From: Leptospira saintgironsiae
Lineage (GTDB): Bacteria; Spirochaetota; Leptospiria; Leptospirales; Leptospiraceae
Assembly: GCF_002811765.1 (NCBI RefSeq)
Contig: NZ_NPDR01000005.1
Location: forward strand, 233,441 to 297,440
Length of the DNA stretch: 64,000 nucleotides
Direction of reading: 5' to 3'
The notes under the pieces were generated by a model. The model worked only from the letters and a program-made list of their open reading frames with translations, did not search any database and was not told where the DNA came from. The translations under genes were made by a program, and so were the position numbers. Each line of letters starts with the position of its first letter. Position 1 is the stretch's first letter. Below are positions 36,976-46,145 of this stretch, piece by piece.

Positions 36976-38238
36976 ATGAAAGCCCGCTATCCAATTTTCA
37001 CACTTCTATTCTTTCTGTTTTCCCAATCCGTAAATGCGGAGTCCATTAAGTCGGTTAAAAAGAAGAAGGTCCGGCAAAGACAAACGGAAAGCTCTGAAAA
37101 AAATCCAAACTCTCAGCAAGAACTACAAGAACATATCCTGACTAGTATGGGATTTGGAAAAGGACTATCTTTCGAAACTTCAGATAAACAAAACTTTCTG
37201 AATATGAGAGTTCGTTTCCAAGAAAGAGCAGTTGAAACGATCAGTCAAAAAGAAGGAGAAAAACAAACGGAAGGTTTGGAATTCCAAGCCAGAAGAGCAA
37301 GGCTTGTTTTCTCTGGGAATTTTTTAGGTAAGGACTGGCAATATTACGTTCAATTATCTTTTTCTAATTTAGATATGGAAGAGGATAGACCTGTTCCTTT
37401 GAGAGATGCTTCCCTATCCTACACGAAATTTAATAATGCGAATATCAAGCTAGGGCAAATGAAAGTGCCTTATAATCGCCAAAGATTTATATCCGACGGT
37501 TTACAAGAATTTGTAGATAGAACAGTTTCAAATGAAGAATTGAATCTGGACAGAGATGTTGGAGTTTTGGTTTCTTCTTCCAATCTATTCGGCTTAAATT
37601 GTTTAGGATATTCCGCAGGAGTTTTTGGAGGAGAAGGAAGAAATAGGAGTTCCAACTCAAGCGGATTATTGACTAGCGGAAAACTTACCTATTATCCTTT
37701 GGGAGTTTTTTCAGATAATGGAGAACCGGATCTGGAACATTCTGAAAAACCAAAACTTGCAATATCGGTTGCAGGTGCAAATAACCAAAATACGAATCGT
37801 GATCTTTCTACTCATGGGGAAACTTATCAATTTGCAAGATTTGATTATACGCATACGGGAGCAGAGTTTTTATTCCAATGGAAAGGTTTCTCTGCTTCCG
37901 GAGAATATCTGACTAGAAAAGCAAACTCACCCTTCGTGGAAAAAGAAATTGGGAATCGGAGATTCACTGAATATTCCAGATCAGTAAAAGGAGGATTTTT
38001 CCAGCTAGGTTATCTTTTTAAAAATAATCTAGGAGTGGCTCTTAGATATTCTGAATACAGACCTTGGGGAAAAACGGATCCAAAACTTACTTATTCAAGA
38101 GAAAGAGGTCTCGCAGTTTCTTATTATCTCAAGGATCATAATTTGAAAATACAGGCGGATTACGCTTATTTGGAAGGAGGATACGTGGACAGTATGGGTT
38201 CTCATAGGATCCGGGCCCAGATACAAGTGTTCTTATAA
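36976..38238 (+). CDS. OprO/OprP-type phosphate-selective porin
   Basis: 420 aa, signal peptide 1-21 (ending V-N-A-E). After a short basic, Gln-rich linker comes a beta-rich barrel: residues about 70-420 alternate polar and hydrophobic positions. The family motifs R-R-A-R-L-V-F-S-G, W-Q-Y-Y-V-Q-L and L-G-Q-M-K-V-P-Y-N-R-Q-R are present. It ends in Q-V-F-L, with a terminal hydrophobic residue suited to outer-membrane insertion. Probable outer-membrane channel for anions such as phosphate. Confidence 0.82.
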   Translation: MKARYPIFTLLFFLFSQSVNAESIKSVKKKKVRQRQTESSEKNPNSQQELQEHILTSMGFGKGLSFETSDKQNFLNMRVRFQERAVETISQKEGEKQTEGLEFQARRARLVFSGNFLGKDWQYYVQLSFSNLDMEEDRPVPLRDASLSYTKFNNANIKLGQMKVPYNRQRFISDGLQEFVDRTVSNEELNLDRDVGVLVSSSNLFGLNCLGYSAGVFGGEGRNRSSNSSGLLTSGKLTYYPLGVFSDNGEPDLEHSEKPKLAISVAGANNQNTNRDLSTHGETYQFARFDYTHTGAEFLFQWKGFSASGEYLTRKANSPFVEKEIGNRRFTEYSRSVKGGFFQLGYLFKNNLGVALRYSEYRPWGKTDPKLTYSRERGLAVSYYLKDHNLKIQADYAYLEGGYVDSMGSHRIRAQIQVFL

Positions 38239-38300
38239 AAAATGTAATCGTTTTTTCATCCGAGAAAGTTTCTTGGGAGTCAATCTGAGTCTCGAATCCG

Positions 38301-38329
38301 TTGACAATCTTACAGGATTTCGTCTTATG
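38301..38329 (+). promoter_or_regulatory. candidate promoter for the LpxH-like gene
   Basis: TTGACA at 38301-38306 is followed after 17 bp by CTTATG (38324-38329), a weak -10. It lies 24 bp before the start codon. Confidence 0.35.
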
Positions 38330-38352
38330 GAAGTAAGGTATTATTCTACTAG

Positions 38353-39150
38353 ATGAAATTTCGAAGAGGAAGACTTTACGATGCGTTTTTCATTTCGGAC
38401 ATCCATTATCTTCTGAATAAGAAGATCAAATCCCATAAACACAAAGAGCTTTTCCAACTACTGGATCATCTGAACAAAAAAGAAGTAAAATTCGATAATC
38501 TGTACCTTGTAGGCGATATTATCGAAAACTGGTTTTTTAGCGCGGATAGAAGGTTACAAAGAGTAAAAGGCAAAAAAAGATTTAACAAACTTTTTGAACG
38601 TCTAGATAGGCTCTCTTCCGGAAACGGCAAAAAATATTATATTGTTGGGAACCACGACACCACTTCTTACCTGATGAGACTTACCCCTAAGGTAGAACAT
38701 TATCTTATTGAAAGAGGTTGGATTATCTGCGAGAAGGCAGAGAACGAACTTTTAATCGCCATCCATGGGCACCAAGGCCAGTACAATAAATTTACTTGGA
38801 TGGGCTCCATTCTTGTCTTAAGAATTCTTCATATATTCGCATCCGCGCTTCCGGCATTATTCAAATTTTCCGAAAACTTCTATCATAAACATCTGAACAG
38901 ACAAGATCCAAGCACTGTAGAAGAGACATTACATTATTACCAAAAACTTTCTAAACTTACCCACCAAGATAAGAAGGTTTTGATCTCAGGTCATACTCAC
39001 GACTTCTTATGTATCCCTAAAATGAATATTATAAATACAGGGGATTGGGTGAAGAGTAATAGTTTCGTAATCCAGGATGGCAAAAAATTTTCCGGAATTC
39101 GGATGACAGCCAGAAAAGAATTCAAAAAAGAATTCGTCTTACATGTTTGA
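38353..39150 (+). CDS. LpxH-like calcineurin-family phosphoesterase
   Basis: 265 aa. All metallophosphoesterase blocks are present in LpxH order: S-D-I-H, G-D-I-I-E-N-W, G-N-H-D, H-G-H-Q, G-H-T-H and N-T-G-D-W. This pattern fits UDP-2,3-diacylglucosamine pyrophosphohydrolase, which makes lipid X in lipid A synthesis at the inner membrane. A central hydrophobic stretch (about 158-172) could be an amphipathic membrane helix. Another phosphoesterase of the same subgroup remains possible. Confidence 0.72.
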   Translation: MKFRRGRLYDAFFISDIHYLLNKKIKSHKHKELFQLLDHLNKKEVKFDNLYLVGDIIENWFFSADRRLQRVKGKKRFNKLFERLDRLSSGNGKKYYIVGNHDTTSYLMRLTPKVEHYLIERGWIICEKAENELLIAIHGHQGQYNKFTWMGSILVLRILHIFASALPALFKFSENFYHKHLNRQDPSTVEETLHYYQKLSKLTHQDKKVLISGHTHDFLCIPKMNIINTGDWVKSNSFVIQDGKKFSGIRMTARKEFKKEFVLHV

Positions 39151-39242
39151 TTGTTTTCTACACGTCGCATCTCTTAAAGTTAAGAACCCAAACCCTTAAA
39201 AACTAATTTGCAATTTCTTGCCTGTCGGCTATACTTCGGCGC

Positions 39243-40811
39243 ATGTCTGAAGAACTGTTGATAGAATATTTAAACTTAATAGATGAACATGCTTGGCTTT
39301 TTTGGTCAGGGGTGATTTTTCTTTTTTTACTCTGCGTTTTTATCCACGATATATTCCAGAAAAAACATACGATCAAACATAACTTTCCAATCGTCGGCCA
39401 TATCAGATATTTATTCGAAAAGATAGGACCAGAACTCAGACAATACTGGGTGGCAAATGATAAGGAGGAGATGCCTTTTAATAGGGCGGAAAGATCCTGG
39501 GTTTACGCCACAGCAAAAATGCAAAATAATAATTTCGGTTTTGGAACTACTGAATTATTATACGACGCAGGCTACCCTATCATCAAACATTCTGCCTTCC
39601 CTTTTGCAGATAGCAAAGCAAAGTTTATAGAAGGTGATAGCTCTATGATCCCTTCTCTCAAAGTAATGGGAGAATTCAGGAACAGAAAAAAATTATATAG
39701 ACCGGCATCAGTAGTAAATATCTCCGCAATGTCCTATGGTTCTTTGGGAGAAAGAGCAGTATCATCTCTAAACAAAGGAGCAAAAATCGCACGTTGTTAT
39801 CATAATACAGGAGAAGGTGGACTTTCTCCTTACCATAACTTCGGCGCAGACGTCGTATGGCAATTGGGAACAGGATATTTTGGTGCAAGAGATGAAAAAG
39901 GTAAATTTTCCTTAGATCATTTCTTAAAACGTTTAGATGCAAATCCAAATGTGAGAGCAATAGAGATCAAACTTTCCCAGGGCGCTAAACCAGGAAAAGG
40001 TGGCATCTTGCCAGGAGCGAAAGTTACCAAAGAGATTGCTGAGATTAGAGGGATCGAGGTTGGGCAAGATTGTATTTCGCCTAATGCGCATACTGAATTT
40101 TACGATGCAAAAAGTCTGATTGAATTTATAGAAAAATTGGCATCCTCTTCTGGACTTCCGGTAGGGATTAAAAGTGCAGTAGGAGAATCTAAGTTTTGGG
40201 AGGAACTTGCGAATCTGATGAAAGAAACAGGCCAAGGGCCTGATTTTATCACTATCGACGGAGGAGAAGGAGGGACAGGAGCAGCACCTTTAACTTTTAC
40301 CGATCACGTTTCCCTTCCTTTTAAGGTAGGGTTTGCAAGAGTATATAAGATTTTTCAAAAGTACGAGATCGCAGACAGGATCGTATGGATAGGCAGCGGA
40401 AAATTAGGTTTTCCTGATAGAGCTATAGTTGCATTTGCTATGGGCTGCGATCTGATCCATGTCGCTCGGGAAACCATGATGTCTATCGGTTGTATCCAAG
40501 CACAAAAATGTCATACAGGTCATTGTCCTGCAGGAGTAGCCACTCAAAGTAAATGGTTACAAGCAGGTTTGGATGTAGAACTAAAAGCAAAACGTGCAGC
40601 AAACTATATCAAAGGATTTAGAAAAGAATTATTATCCGTAGCCCATGCATGCGGATATGAACATCCTCTTCAATTTACAGGGAACGATATCGAAATCGGA
40701 GCGGGTCAAAATAGATTCAGGACCCTGACTGAAGTTTTGGAATACGAAAGAACTCCTATAAAATTCAGCACTATGATGGATTATACGAGTAATATCACTG
40801 CACTCGGTTAG
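39243..40811 (+). CDS. GltB-like FMN-binding glutamate synthase family protein, membrane-anchored
   Basis: 522 aa. One N-terminal membrane helix (about 17-34), then a single alpha/beta barrel corresponding to the FMN/synthase domain of glutamate synthase: S-A-M-S-Y-G-S-L-G, G-E-G-G-L-S-P-Y-H, D-G-G-E-G-G-T-G-A-A-P and G-S-G-K-L-G-F-P. The Fe-S motif C-x5-C-x4-C (C-I-Q-A-Q-K-C-H-T-G-H-C) is intact. There is no glutamine amidotransferase domain, so it is not a complete GOGAT. This stand-alone family is widespread but its reaction is not firmly established. It leads a three-gene run with the next two genes. Confidence 0.85.
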   Translation: MSEELLIEYLNLIDEHAWLFWSGVIFLFLLCVFIHDIFQKKHTIKHNFPIVGHIRYLFEKIGPELRQYWVANDKEEMPFNRAERSWVYATAKMQNNNFGFGTTELLYDAGYPIIKHSAFPFADSKAKFIEGDSSMIPSLKVMGEFRNRKKLYRPASVVNISAMSYGSLGERAVSSLNKGAKIARCYHNTGEGGLSPYHNFGADVVWQLGTGYFGARDEKGKFSLDHFLKRLDANPNVRAIEIKLSQGAKPGKGGILPGAKVTKEIAEIRGIEVGQDCISPNAHTEFYDAKSLIEFIEKLASSSGLPVGIKSAVGESKFWEELANLMKETGQGPDFITIDGGEGGTGAAPLTFTDHVSLPFKVGFARVYKIFQKYEIADRIVWIGSGKLGFPDRAIVAFAMGCDLIHVARETMMSIGCIQAQKCHTGHCPAGVATQSKWLQAGLDVELKAKRAANYIKGFRKELLSVAHACGYEHPLQFTGNDIEIGAGQNRFRTLTEVLEYERTPIKFSTMMDYTSNITALG

Positions 40812-40864
40812 TTTTTAAATCGCTTGCATTAGGTCGGGTCCCTGTAATTATTTGCGGGACCCGA

Positions 40865-41584
40865 ATGAAACTTATCTCATCCTTTTTCCAAAATTTCTGG
40901 AATTTCCTTCGTTCTCCTAAGGAAGAACTTCAAAAAAAAGACTCCTTTCCTGGGTATCCTACCCTATTTATCAAAACAGCCGTTCCTATCTTGATCGGAT
41001 ATTTTTTTGCACATCTTTCTTTTAAAGCTCTTGGATTACAATATGTGTTCTTAGGCGGATCCATTCTGAATATGCTAATCAGAGTGATCCTGCCCGATAT
41101 ATTTTTCGGGACTTTGTATGCACTACTCTTTACTGGAATTTACCTGGGAGCTGGAACTAGTATACTTTGGGGAATTTCTAAAATTTTCTCTTACCCGTTC
41201 GAGACAAATAGAGGATTAGAATTAAGTTCCAAACTATCATATTCATTCTTGATCTTAGGATTACTTATATTCTTAGGTTTTACTGGAATATTCGGATCCA
41301 TCGTATATTTGATATTCTTTATATACTTTTCCTTCTTAGTTATTTTAGTTCTATTTTACGGAATAGAAGCAGGGCAAAGGATCAGTATTATTTCAGGCTT
41401 AATTATAGGACTGATCTCTTATGGTATTTTTTTCTTAAAAGATGATACGCAGATGGACAATCTCACTATTCCTACTCAACCGGAAACAATGACACCGGAA
41501 GAGGAAAGAGAGAAAATACAAGATGCAGAAGACGTAATCCGAAAATTAGAAGAAGCCCGTAAGGAAAAGGGCTATGATAACTAG
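40865..41584 (+). CDS. hypothetical integral membrane protein
   Basis: 239 aa, possibly Yip1-like. Five to six hydrophobic segments between residues about 30 and 190, then a charged cytoplasmic tail with Glu/Lys-rich helix. No catalytic motif was recognised. It starts 54 bp after the GltB-like gene and is followed 21 bp later by the thioesterase, suggesting one operon. Confidence 0.6.
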   Translation: MKLISSFFQNFWNFLRSPKEELQKKDSFPGYPTLFIKTAVPILIGYFFAHLSFKALGLQYVFLGGSILNMLIRVILPDIFFGTLYALLFTGIYLGAGTSILWGISKIFSYPFETNRGLELSSKLSYSFLILGLLIFLGFTGIFGSIVYLIFFIYFSFLVILVLFYGIEAGQRISIISGLIIGLISYGIFFLKDDTQMDNLTIPTQPETMTPEEEREKIQDAEDVIRKLEEARKEKGYDN

Positions 41585-41605
41585 TATATTCAAAAAGGAT
41601 AAATA

Positions 41606-42034
41606 ATGGCAAGAGTTCAACTGGATCTTCCCGAAAAATTGGCATGGTCCACCAGTTTAAATATCAGGATTTATGATACAAATTTTGCAGCACATTTAGC
41701 TCATGATAAAGTGGTTTCTCTCTTACATGAATCCAGAGCAAGATTATTCAAAGAGAAAGGATTTTCAGAACTGGATGTAAACGGTTACGGTATCATTCTC
41801 ACCGATCTAGTAGTAGAATATAAGGCAGAAGCATTTTTCGGAGACCAGGTCCGAGTAGAAATCGGAGCTGGAGATTTCAGCGCAAAAGGTTGCGATTTAT
41901 ATTATAGAATGACCCATACAGATGGGCCAATTAACGGTAAGATCGTGTGTAATGCAAAAACAGGTCTTGTATTTATGGACTATGCGACTAGAACAGTTAG
42001 TAATATTCCGGATGTCTTTAAGTCCTGGTTTTGA
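41606..42034 (+). CDS. YbgC-like hotdog-fold acyl-CoA thioesterase
   Basis: 142 aa, single hotdog domain. The motif R-I-Y-D-T-N-F-A-A-H-L near the N-terminus corresponds to the active-site segment of 4-hydroxybenzoyl-CoA thioesterase/YbgC proteins (usual Y-x-D-T-D-x-x-x-x-V-Y-Y); here His replaces the usual V-Y. It hydrolyses acyl-CoA or acyl-ACP; the acyl chain is unknown. Ribosome-binding site AAAGGATAA precedes the ATG. Confidence 0.75.
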   Translation: MARVQLDLPEKLAWSTSLNIRIYDTNFAAHLAHDKVVSLLHESRARLFKEKGFSELDVNGYGIILTDLVVEYKAEAFFGDQVRVEIGAGDFSAKGCDLYYRMTHTDGPINGKIVCNAKTGLVFMDYATRTVSNIPDVFKSWF

Positions 42035-42058
42035 AGAAATAATCTAAAACAAAGTATA

Positions 42059-42496
42059 TTACTTTTTCTTTTTGTCTGAGTGATAAATCAGTGCAAAAGA
42101 AATACATTGTTTTAATTCTTTTTCTGGAAGTTTGGTATTTTCAGAAAATATAATACTTCTGTTCCCTTCGAAATGAAATGTTTTAGGATATAATTTTCTG
42201 AATCTGGAGATCAGATCTGTTTGGCAATGAAAGAAGATCGCATATTCTTTCGACTCTCCTTTTAATGCATCTATTCGGATCGTAGTCCCACTTTTAGATT
42301 CAGGAGTGATATAACTGGGTTGTCCCCATTTTAGAACTTCTTCTATCCTGCCTACTCCTTGGATCTCTTTTGCAGTTTCGAATATAAGTTCTCTTAAACG
42401 GAATAATTTCTCTCTTACTGAGGGAGAATAGTCTGAGAATGTTTCCGCCACATCTGAATTAGCAAATTTTTGGAACTGATTCTTTTTTTGGGCCAT
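42059..42496 (-). CDS. DUF1801 (YdhG-like) protein
   Basis: 145 aa. The pattern W-G-Q-P-S-Y followed by I-R-I-D-A-L and A-I-F-F-H-C is typical of the YjbR/CyaY-like DUF1801 fold, distantly similar to frataxin-type proteins. No biochemical role is established for the family. Two further DUF1801-like genes (46695 and 50354) and a MmcQ/YjbR gene (50753) occur in the same accessory region. Confidence 0.75.
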   Translation of the reverse strand: MAQKKNQFQKFANSDVAETFSDYSPSVREKLFRLRELIFETAKEIQGVGRIEEVLKWGQPSYITPESKSGTTIRIDALKGESKEYAIFFHCQTDLISRFRKLYPKTFHFEGNRSIIFSENTKLPEKELKQCISFALIYHSDKKKK

Positions 42497-42515
42497 GGAT
42501 TCTTCTTAGGTCACA

Positions 42516-42535
42516 CTTGTAGGAGCTCCTACAAG
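42516..42535. repeat. perfect 20-bp palindrome
   Basis: CTTGTAGGAGCTCCTACAAG is fully self-complementary and lies between the DUF1801 gene and the AraC-type gene. It resembles the palindrome at 3475-3488. Confidence 0.7.
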
Positions 42536-42599
42536 GTATTTTCTTACTGAAAGATAGTATATAGGAATTCCAACATACTATCTTGACCTTTTGTGCTTT

Positions 42600-43466
42600 T
42601 TATCGGATCGAAATATAAATTTCGGAAACCGGATTCGTAGGATCCCAAAACCTTTCGTCAAAGACCTCAAAATCATCTTCTGACCCTCTTTCGTATTCAC
42701 TATTTGCAAGCCAGGTGCCATAAATATATTTCCAGGCACTCAGTAACTTTTCTGTAGTATTTCCGGGAACAGTAAACAACATATATTTAGAAGCAGTTAA
42801 GATCTGTTTTGTAAAACCAGATGGAGTTGAAGTTTCAGGATTTACTTCTGCACCCACAAAAAAGTCAAAATTTTCCTCTAAATCCCAATTAGAATAAACT
42901 CCTTGGACTTTTTTTAGATCCGTTCTTTCTGGTATTCTATCAAACATACCTTCTTGAAAGGCTTCCGTCCAGATCCTAGGAATATCCTTTGTGCTTTGAT
43001 CTTTTTGCATTGTAGTTCTATGTTTTTTGCCAATTAGTACAGCGTTATTTCGAACCACAGTTTTGAATTCAATTCCAGTTCCATCGTAAATAGTTTTGAA
43101 TTTGTTCTCATGAATATTAATTTTTTCAAATATAAGATGATGCTCTATCTTTCTATATTCAGAAGGAGTTGCTCCAAAATTTTTCTTAAATTCTCTTAAA
43201 AAAGTCTCCGGAGTTTCGTATCCAAATTCAAAAGCAATATCTATAACCTTAGATTTAGTTAGGATCAGTTTTTGTGCGGCCTCGGAAAGTCTTCTTTTTC
43301 GGATATATGAATATACAGAATATCCAGTCATGTATCTGAATATTCTTTGAAAATGCCAAAGAGAACTGAATGAATTCTCAGAAACGTCTTTTACTGAAAT
43401 ATTATTCTTAAGATTTTTTTCTATGAAGCTGAGCGCAGAATCTATTTTATCATAATGATTAATCAT
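42600..43466 (-). CDS. AraC-family regulator with GyrI-like effector domain
   Basis: 288 aa. The N-terminal double helix-turn-helix (about 1-105; W-H-F-Q-R-I-F-R and I-A-F-E-F-G-Y-E-T-P-E-T-F-L-R-E-F-K) is followed by a GyrI/Rob-like effector-binding domain (about 120-288). Rob/SoxS-type proteins with this arrangement sense small hydrophobic molecules. Target genes are unknown; it lies just downstream of the FAD-dehydrogenase gene on the same strand with a 12-bp gap. Confidence 0.88.
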   Translation of the reverse strand: MINHYDKIDSALSFIEKNLKNNISVKDVSENSFSSLWHFQRIFRYMTGYSVYSYIRKRRLSEAAQKLILTKSKVIDIAFEFGYETPETFLREFKKNFGATPSEYRKIEHHLIFEKINIHENKFKTIYDGTGIEFKTVVRNNAVLIGKKHRTTMQKDQSTKDIPRIWTEAFQEGMFDRIPERTDLKKVQGVYSNWDLEENFDFFVGAEVNPETSTPSGFTKQILTASKYMLFTVPGNTTEKLLSAWKYIYGTWLANSEYERGSEDDFEVFDERFWDPTNPVSEIYISIR

Positions 43467-43478
43467 AATTAGAATATT

Positions 43479-45032
43479 CTAAACGCTTACTGCACAAGCT
43501 TGTGCACATCTGATCCCGTCCATAGCCGCGGATACAATCCCACCCGCATATCCGGCTCCTTCTCCGCAAGGATATAAACCTTTGATACGAATATGTTCGA
43601 GAGTTTCCGGATCCCTTGGTATACTGACTGGTGAAGAAGTCCTAGTCTCAGGAGCATGAACCACCGCTTCGTTAGTCAGATATCCTTTCATAGATTTATT
43701 AAATTCTTTGAATCCATTTTGTAATGCATTCATTATAAATTTAGGAAGAACGGAAGAAAGATCCGCAGATATAATTCCTGGAGGATAAGAAGTTTTAGGA
43801 AGATCAGAAGAAATTTTACCTTCTACAAAATCAACCAGTCTGGTCGCAGGAGCTGTTTGGGTTTTCCCACCAGCGATCCAAGCTTTTTGTTCAATCTCTC
43901 TTTGGAATTCCATCGCAGCCAATGGCCCAAACTTTTGGAAAGGTAGAAAGTCCTCTTGCCTTAGTTCCACCACGATCCCAGAATTTGCGGTAGGCCTTGC
44001 TCTTTTGGAAGAAGACCAACCATTCGTCACAACCTCTCCAGGTTTTGTGGCACATGCAGCAATCACTCCTCCAGGACACATACAAAAAGAATACACTCCC
44101 CTTCCATCGATCTGTTTTACAACGCTATAAGGAGAAGGAGGAAGAAAAGGTCCTCTGTCGGCGCAGCTATACTGTATAGAGTCTATTAAAGATTGTTTAT
44201 GTTCTACTCTAACACCTACTGCGAGTGGTTTTAAATGGATCTCAATTCCTTTATGATATAATAATTCGAATATATCTCTGGCCGAATGTCCTGTAGCCAA
44301 TATCACTTTGTCGGAAAGAAAACGATCACCATTCTTAGTAACAACACCTTTGATCGAATTACCTTCTAAGATCAGATCGGTTACTCTTTGGTTGAAATGG
44401 ACTTCTCCACCTCTTTCCTGGATGGTTTCTCTCATTCTACGAACAATACTAGGAAGTTTATTTGTCCCTATATGAGGATGAGCCTCTATTAGAATATTAG
44501 GATTTGCTCCAAAACCTACAAGTAATTCCAAAATGCGACGGACGTTTCCTCTTTTTTTGGATCTTGTATAAAGCTTACCATCGGAGTAAGTGCCTGCTCC
44601 ACCTTCCCCAAAACAATAATTAGAATCCTCATCTACGATATGATGCGCGTTGATATTCTGAAGGTCCTTAGGTCTTGATTTAACGTCCTTTCCTCTTTCC
44701 AAAACGATAGGTTTCAAACCGGATTGGATGAGTTCTAATGCGGAGAATAAGCCGGCAGGTCCCGCTCCGATTACAATCACTTCTTTAGAATTTTTTACGT
44801 TTGGATAATCGGGTAGATGGATCTCTTCTGCTACAAAGTTTTCGTTAATATAAACTCGGACTTTGAGATTGACGAAAACAGTCTTTTGTCTTGCATCAAT
44901 AGAATGATTTAAGACCTCAATATGAGTTATATCCGATAAAGAGATCTTTTTGGATTTGGAAATATATTCTGTGAGACGATCCGATTGTTCGGCGATCTCA
45001 GGCAAAAGCCTAAGTTCTAATTCTTGGGTCAT
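43479..45032 (-). CDS. FAD-dependent dehydrogenase (NAD/FAD-utilising family)
   Basis: 517 aa. An N-terminal domain of about 85 residues precedes the dinucleotide-binding motif V-I-G-A-G-P-A-G-L-F-S-A-L (about 87-99). Later Y-C-F-G-E-G-G-A-G-T-Y-S-D-G-K-L and the C-terminal Y-P-C-G-E-G-A-G-Y-A-G-G-I-V-S-A-A-M-D-G-I are hallmarks of the large FAD-dependent dehydrogenase family often annotated as an HI0933-related oxidoreductase. The physiological substrate is unknown. Confidence 0.85.
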   Translation of the reverse strand: MTQELELRLLPEIAEQSDRLTEYISKSKKISLSDITHIEVLNHSIDARQKTVFVNLKVRVYINENFVAEEIHLPDYPNVKNSKEVIVIGAGPAGLFSALELIQSGLKPIVLERGKDVKSRPKDLQNINAHHIVDEDSNYCFGEGGAGTYSDGKLYTRSKKRGNVRRILELLVGFGANPNILIEAHPHIGTNKLPSIVRRMRETIQERGGEVHFNQRVTDLILEGNSIKGVVTKNGDRFLSDKVILATGHSARDIFELLYHKGIEIHLKPLAVGVRVEHKQSLIDSIQYSCADRGPFLPPSPYSVVKQIDGRGVYSFCMCPGGVIAACATKPGEVVTNGWSSSKRARPTANSGIVVELRQEDFLPFQKFGPLAAMEFQREIEQKAWIAGGKTQTAPATRLVDFVEGKISSDLPKTSYPPGIISADLSSVLPKFIMNALQNGFKEFNKSMKGYLTNEAVVHAPETRTSSPVSIPRDPETLEHIRIKGLYPCGEGAGYAGGIVSAAMDGIRCAQACAVSV

Positions 45033-45228
45033 AGTTCAGGACCAAAAGTTTTAGGATTTGTATGTATTGGAGTTAAAAAAGAAAGGAAGATTGATGCAAG
45101 GAATTTTAAGAAAGGATTGGAATAAATAGAAAGGCTTTTATATCGAAAATGAAGATTCCGGGGGAAGATCAAAATTAGAATCGCAAAAATCCTAGATTTA
45201 TCACTAAGTTGGTAAACCAGGTAGATCC

Positions 45229-45459
45229 TTGAAAATAACGGACCGACAAAAGAAAAAATTCTTAAAGTCCCTGAAACAGGCAAGGATCGAAGCAGGATTC
45301 ACTCAATCAGAAGTCGCTCACCAGATCGGGACCAGCCAAAGTTTCATTTCTAAAGTAGAATCAGGAAGTATATCTTTAGAAGTTGAGATATTCTTAAAGT
45401 TATATCAATTATACGAAAAACCTGCGGTGTATTTTTTCTCCGAATTCTCCCAAAAATAA
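45229..45459 (+). CDS. XRE-family helix-turn-helix regulator
   Basis: 76 aa starting with TTG after AGGTAG. It consists almost only of a Cro/CI-type helix-turn-helix (F-T-Q-S-E-V-A-H-Q-I-G-T-S-Q-S-F-I-S-K-V-E-S-G). No linked toxin or methylase is evident. It ends 4 bp before the convergent stop of the lipoprotein gene. Confidence 0.8.
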   Translation: MKITDRQKKKFLKSLKQARIEAGFTQSEVAHQIGTSQSFISKVESGSISLEVEIFLKLYQLYEKPAVYFFSEFSQK

Positions 45460-45463
45460 AAAC

Positions 45464-46099
45464 TTATTTTTGCACCTCTCCTCTATTCTTAATAAACTTT
45501 TGAATCATCTCAAGCTGAGAATCAGAAACGAATAGATCAATCGCGTCATTTGCACTATACAATCTATACTGAAGTGATTTCGCAGAAAGAATATCAGTCT
45601 CCATTTCTTTTGTAAATATCAATCTGCCAGAAAGAATATTAGATACTAAGGTAGAAGTCCTGGTGCTTGTTGTAGGAACAGCACTATAGCCATATCCAAA
45701 ACCAATTCCTGGCCCCATATTTGCAGGAACTTGAGTTCGAACAGTCACCTGATTCGTAGAATAATTCGAATCGAATAGAAGTAACTTCGTAGATTTGCGA
45801 TCAATTTTTATATAAGCTTCCGGGCCTAAAGAAGCAAGAGTTTCTGAACCTTGGAGTCTGATGATCAGAGTAATTTGAGAGATCACTCCATTCTTAATTT
45901 CTTTGGCGTATTGACCGCCATAAGAATATACATTTTTATTTGGATTGTCCACCTTCGCTTCATGATCCATATCCATTTTGACGACGGTGACATCTCTAAA
46001 AGGATCTTGTACAACTTGTACCGTTGTACCACAACCAATACATAGAAATAGAAAATAGAATATTAAAAATTTATACTTCAAAATCGGAAGAAAGGTCAC
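45464..46099 (-). CDS. hypothetical lipoprotein, paralogue of the gene at 57660
   Basis: About 211 aa from the GTG at 46099, which has AAAAAGGAAAA upstream; a TTG at 46144 in frame would add a non-hydrophobic leader. The signal peptide ends in L-C-I-G-C, a good lipobox. The mature part has D-P-F-R-D-V-T-V-V-K-M-D-M-D near the start and L-I-F-T-K-E-M...S-D-S-Q-L-E-M-I-Q-K-F-I-K near the end. The same two blocks recur in the 57660 protein. Function unknown. It follows the DoxX-like gene on the same strand and a stem-loop spans its start. Confidence 0.65.
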   Translation of the reverse strand: MTFLPILKYKFLIFYFLFLCIGCGTTVQVVQDPFRDVTVVKMDMDHEAKVDNPNKNVYSYGGQYAKEIKNGVISQITLIIRLQGSETLASLGPEAYIKIDRKSTKLLLFDSNYSTNQVTVRTQVPANMGPGIGFGYGYSAVPTTSTRTSTLVSNILSGRLIFTKEMETDILSAKSLQYRLYSANDAIDLFVSDSQLEMIQKFIKNRGEVQK

Positions 46100-46137
46100 G
46101 ATGTGAATTTTCCTTTTTGGATTATCTACATCGTGAC
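46095..46137 (-). promoter_or_regulatory. inverted repeat spanning the ribosome-binding site and start of the lipoprotein gene
   Basis: GTCACGATGT (46095-46104) and ACATCGTGAC (46128-46137) are perfect 10-bp arms around a 23-nt loop. On the - strand message the GTG start lies in the 3' arm and the AAGGAAAA ribosome-binding site in the loop, so the hairpin could control translation of the second gene of the pair. Confidence 0.55.
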
Positions 46138-46145
46138 TTCCCAAT

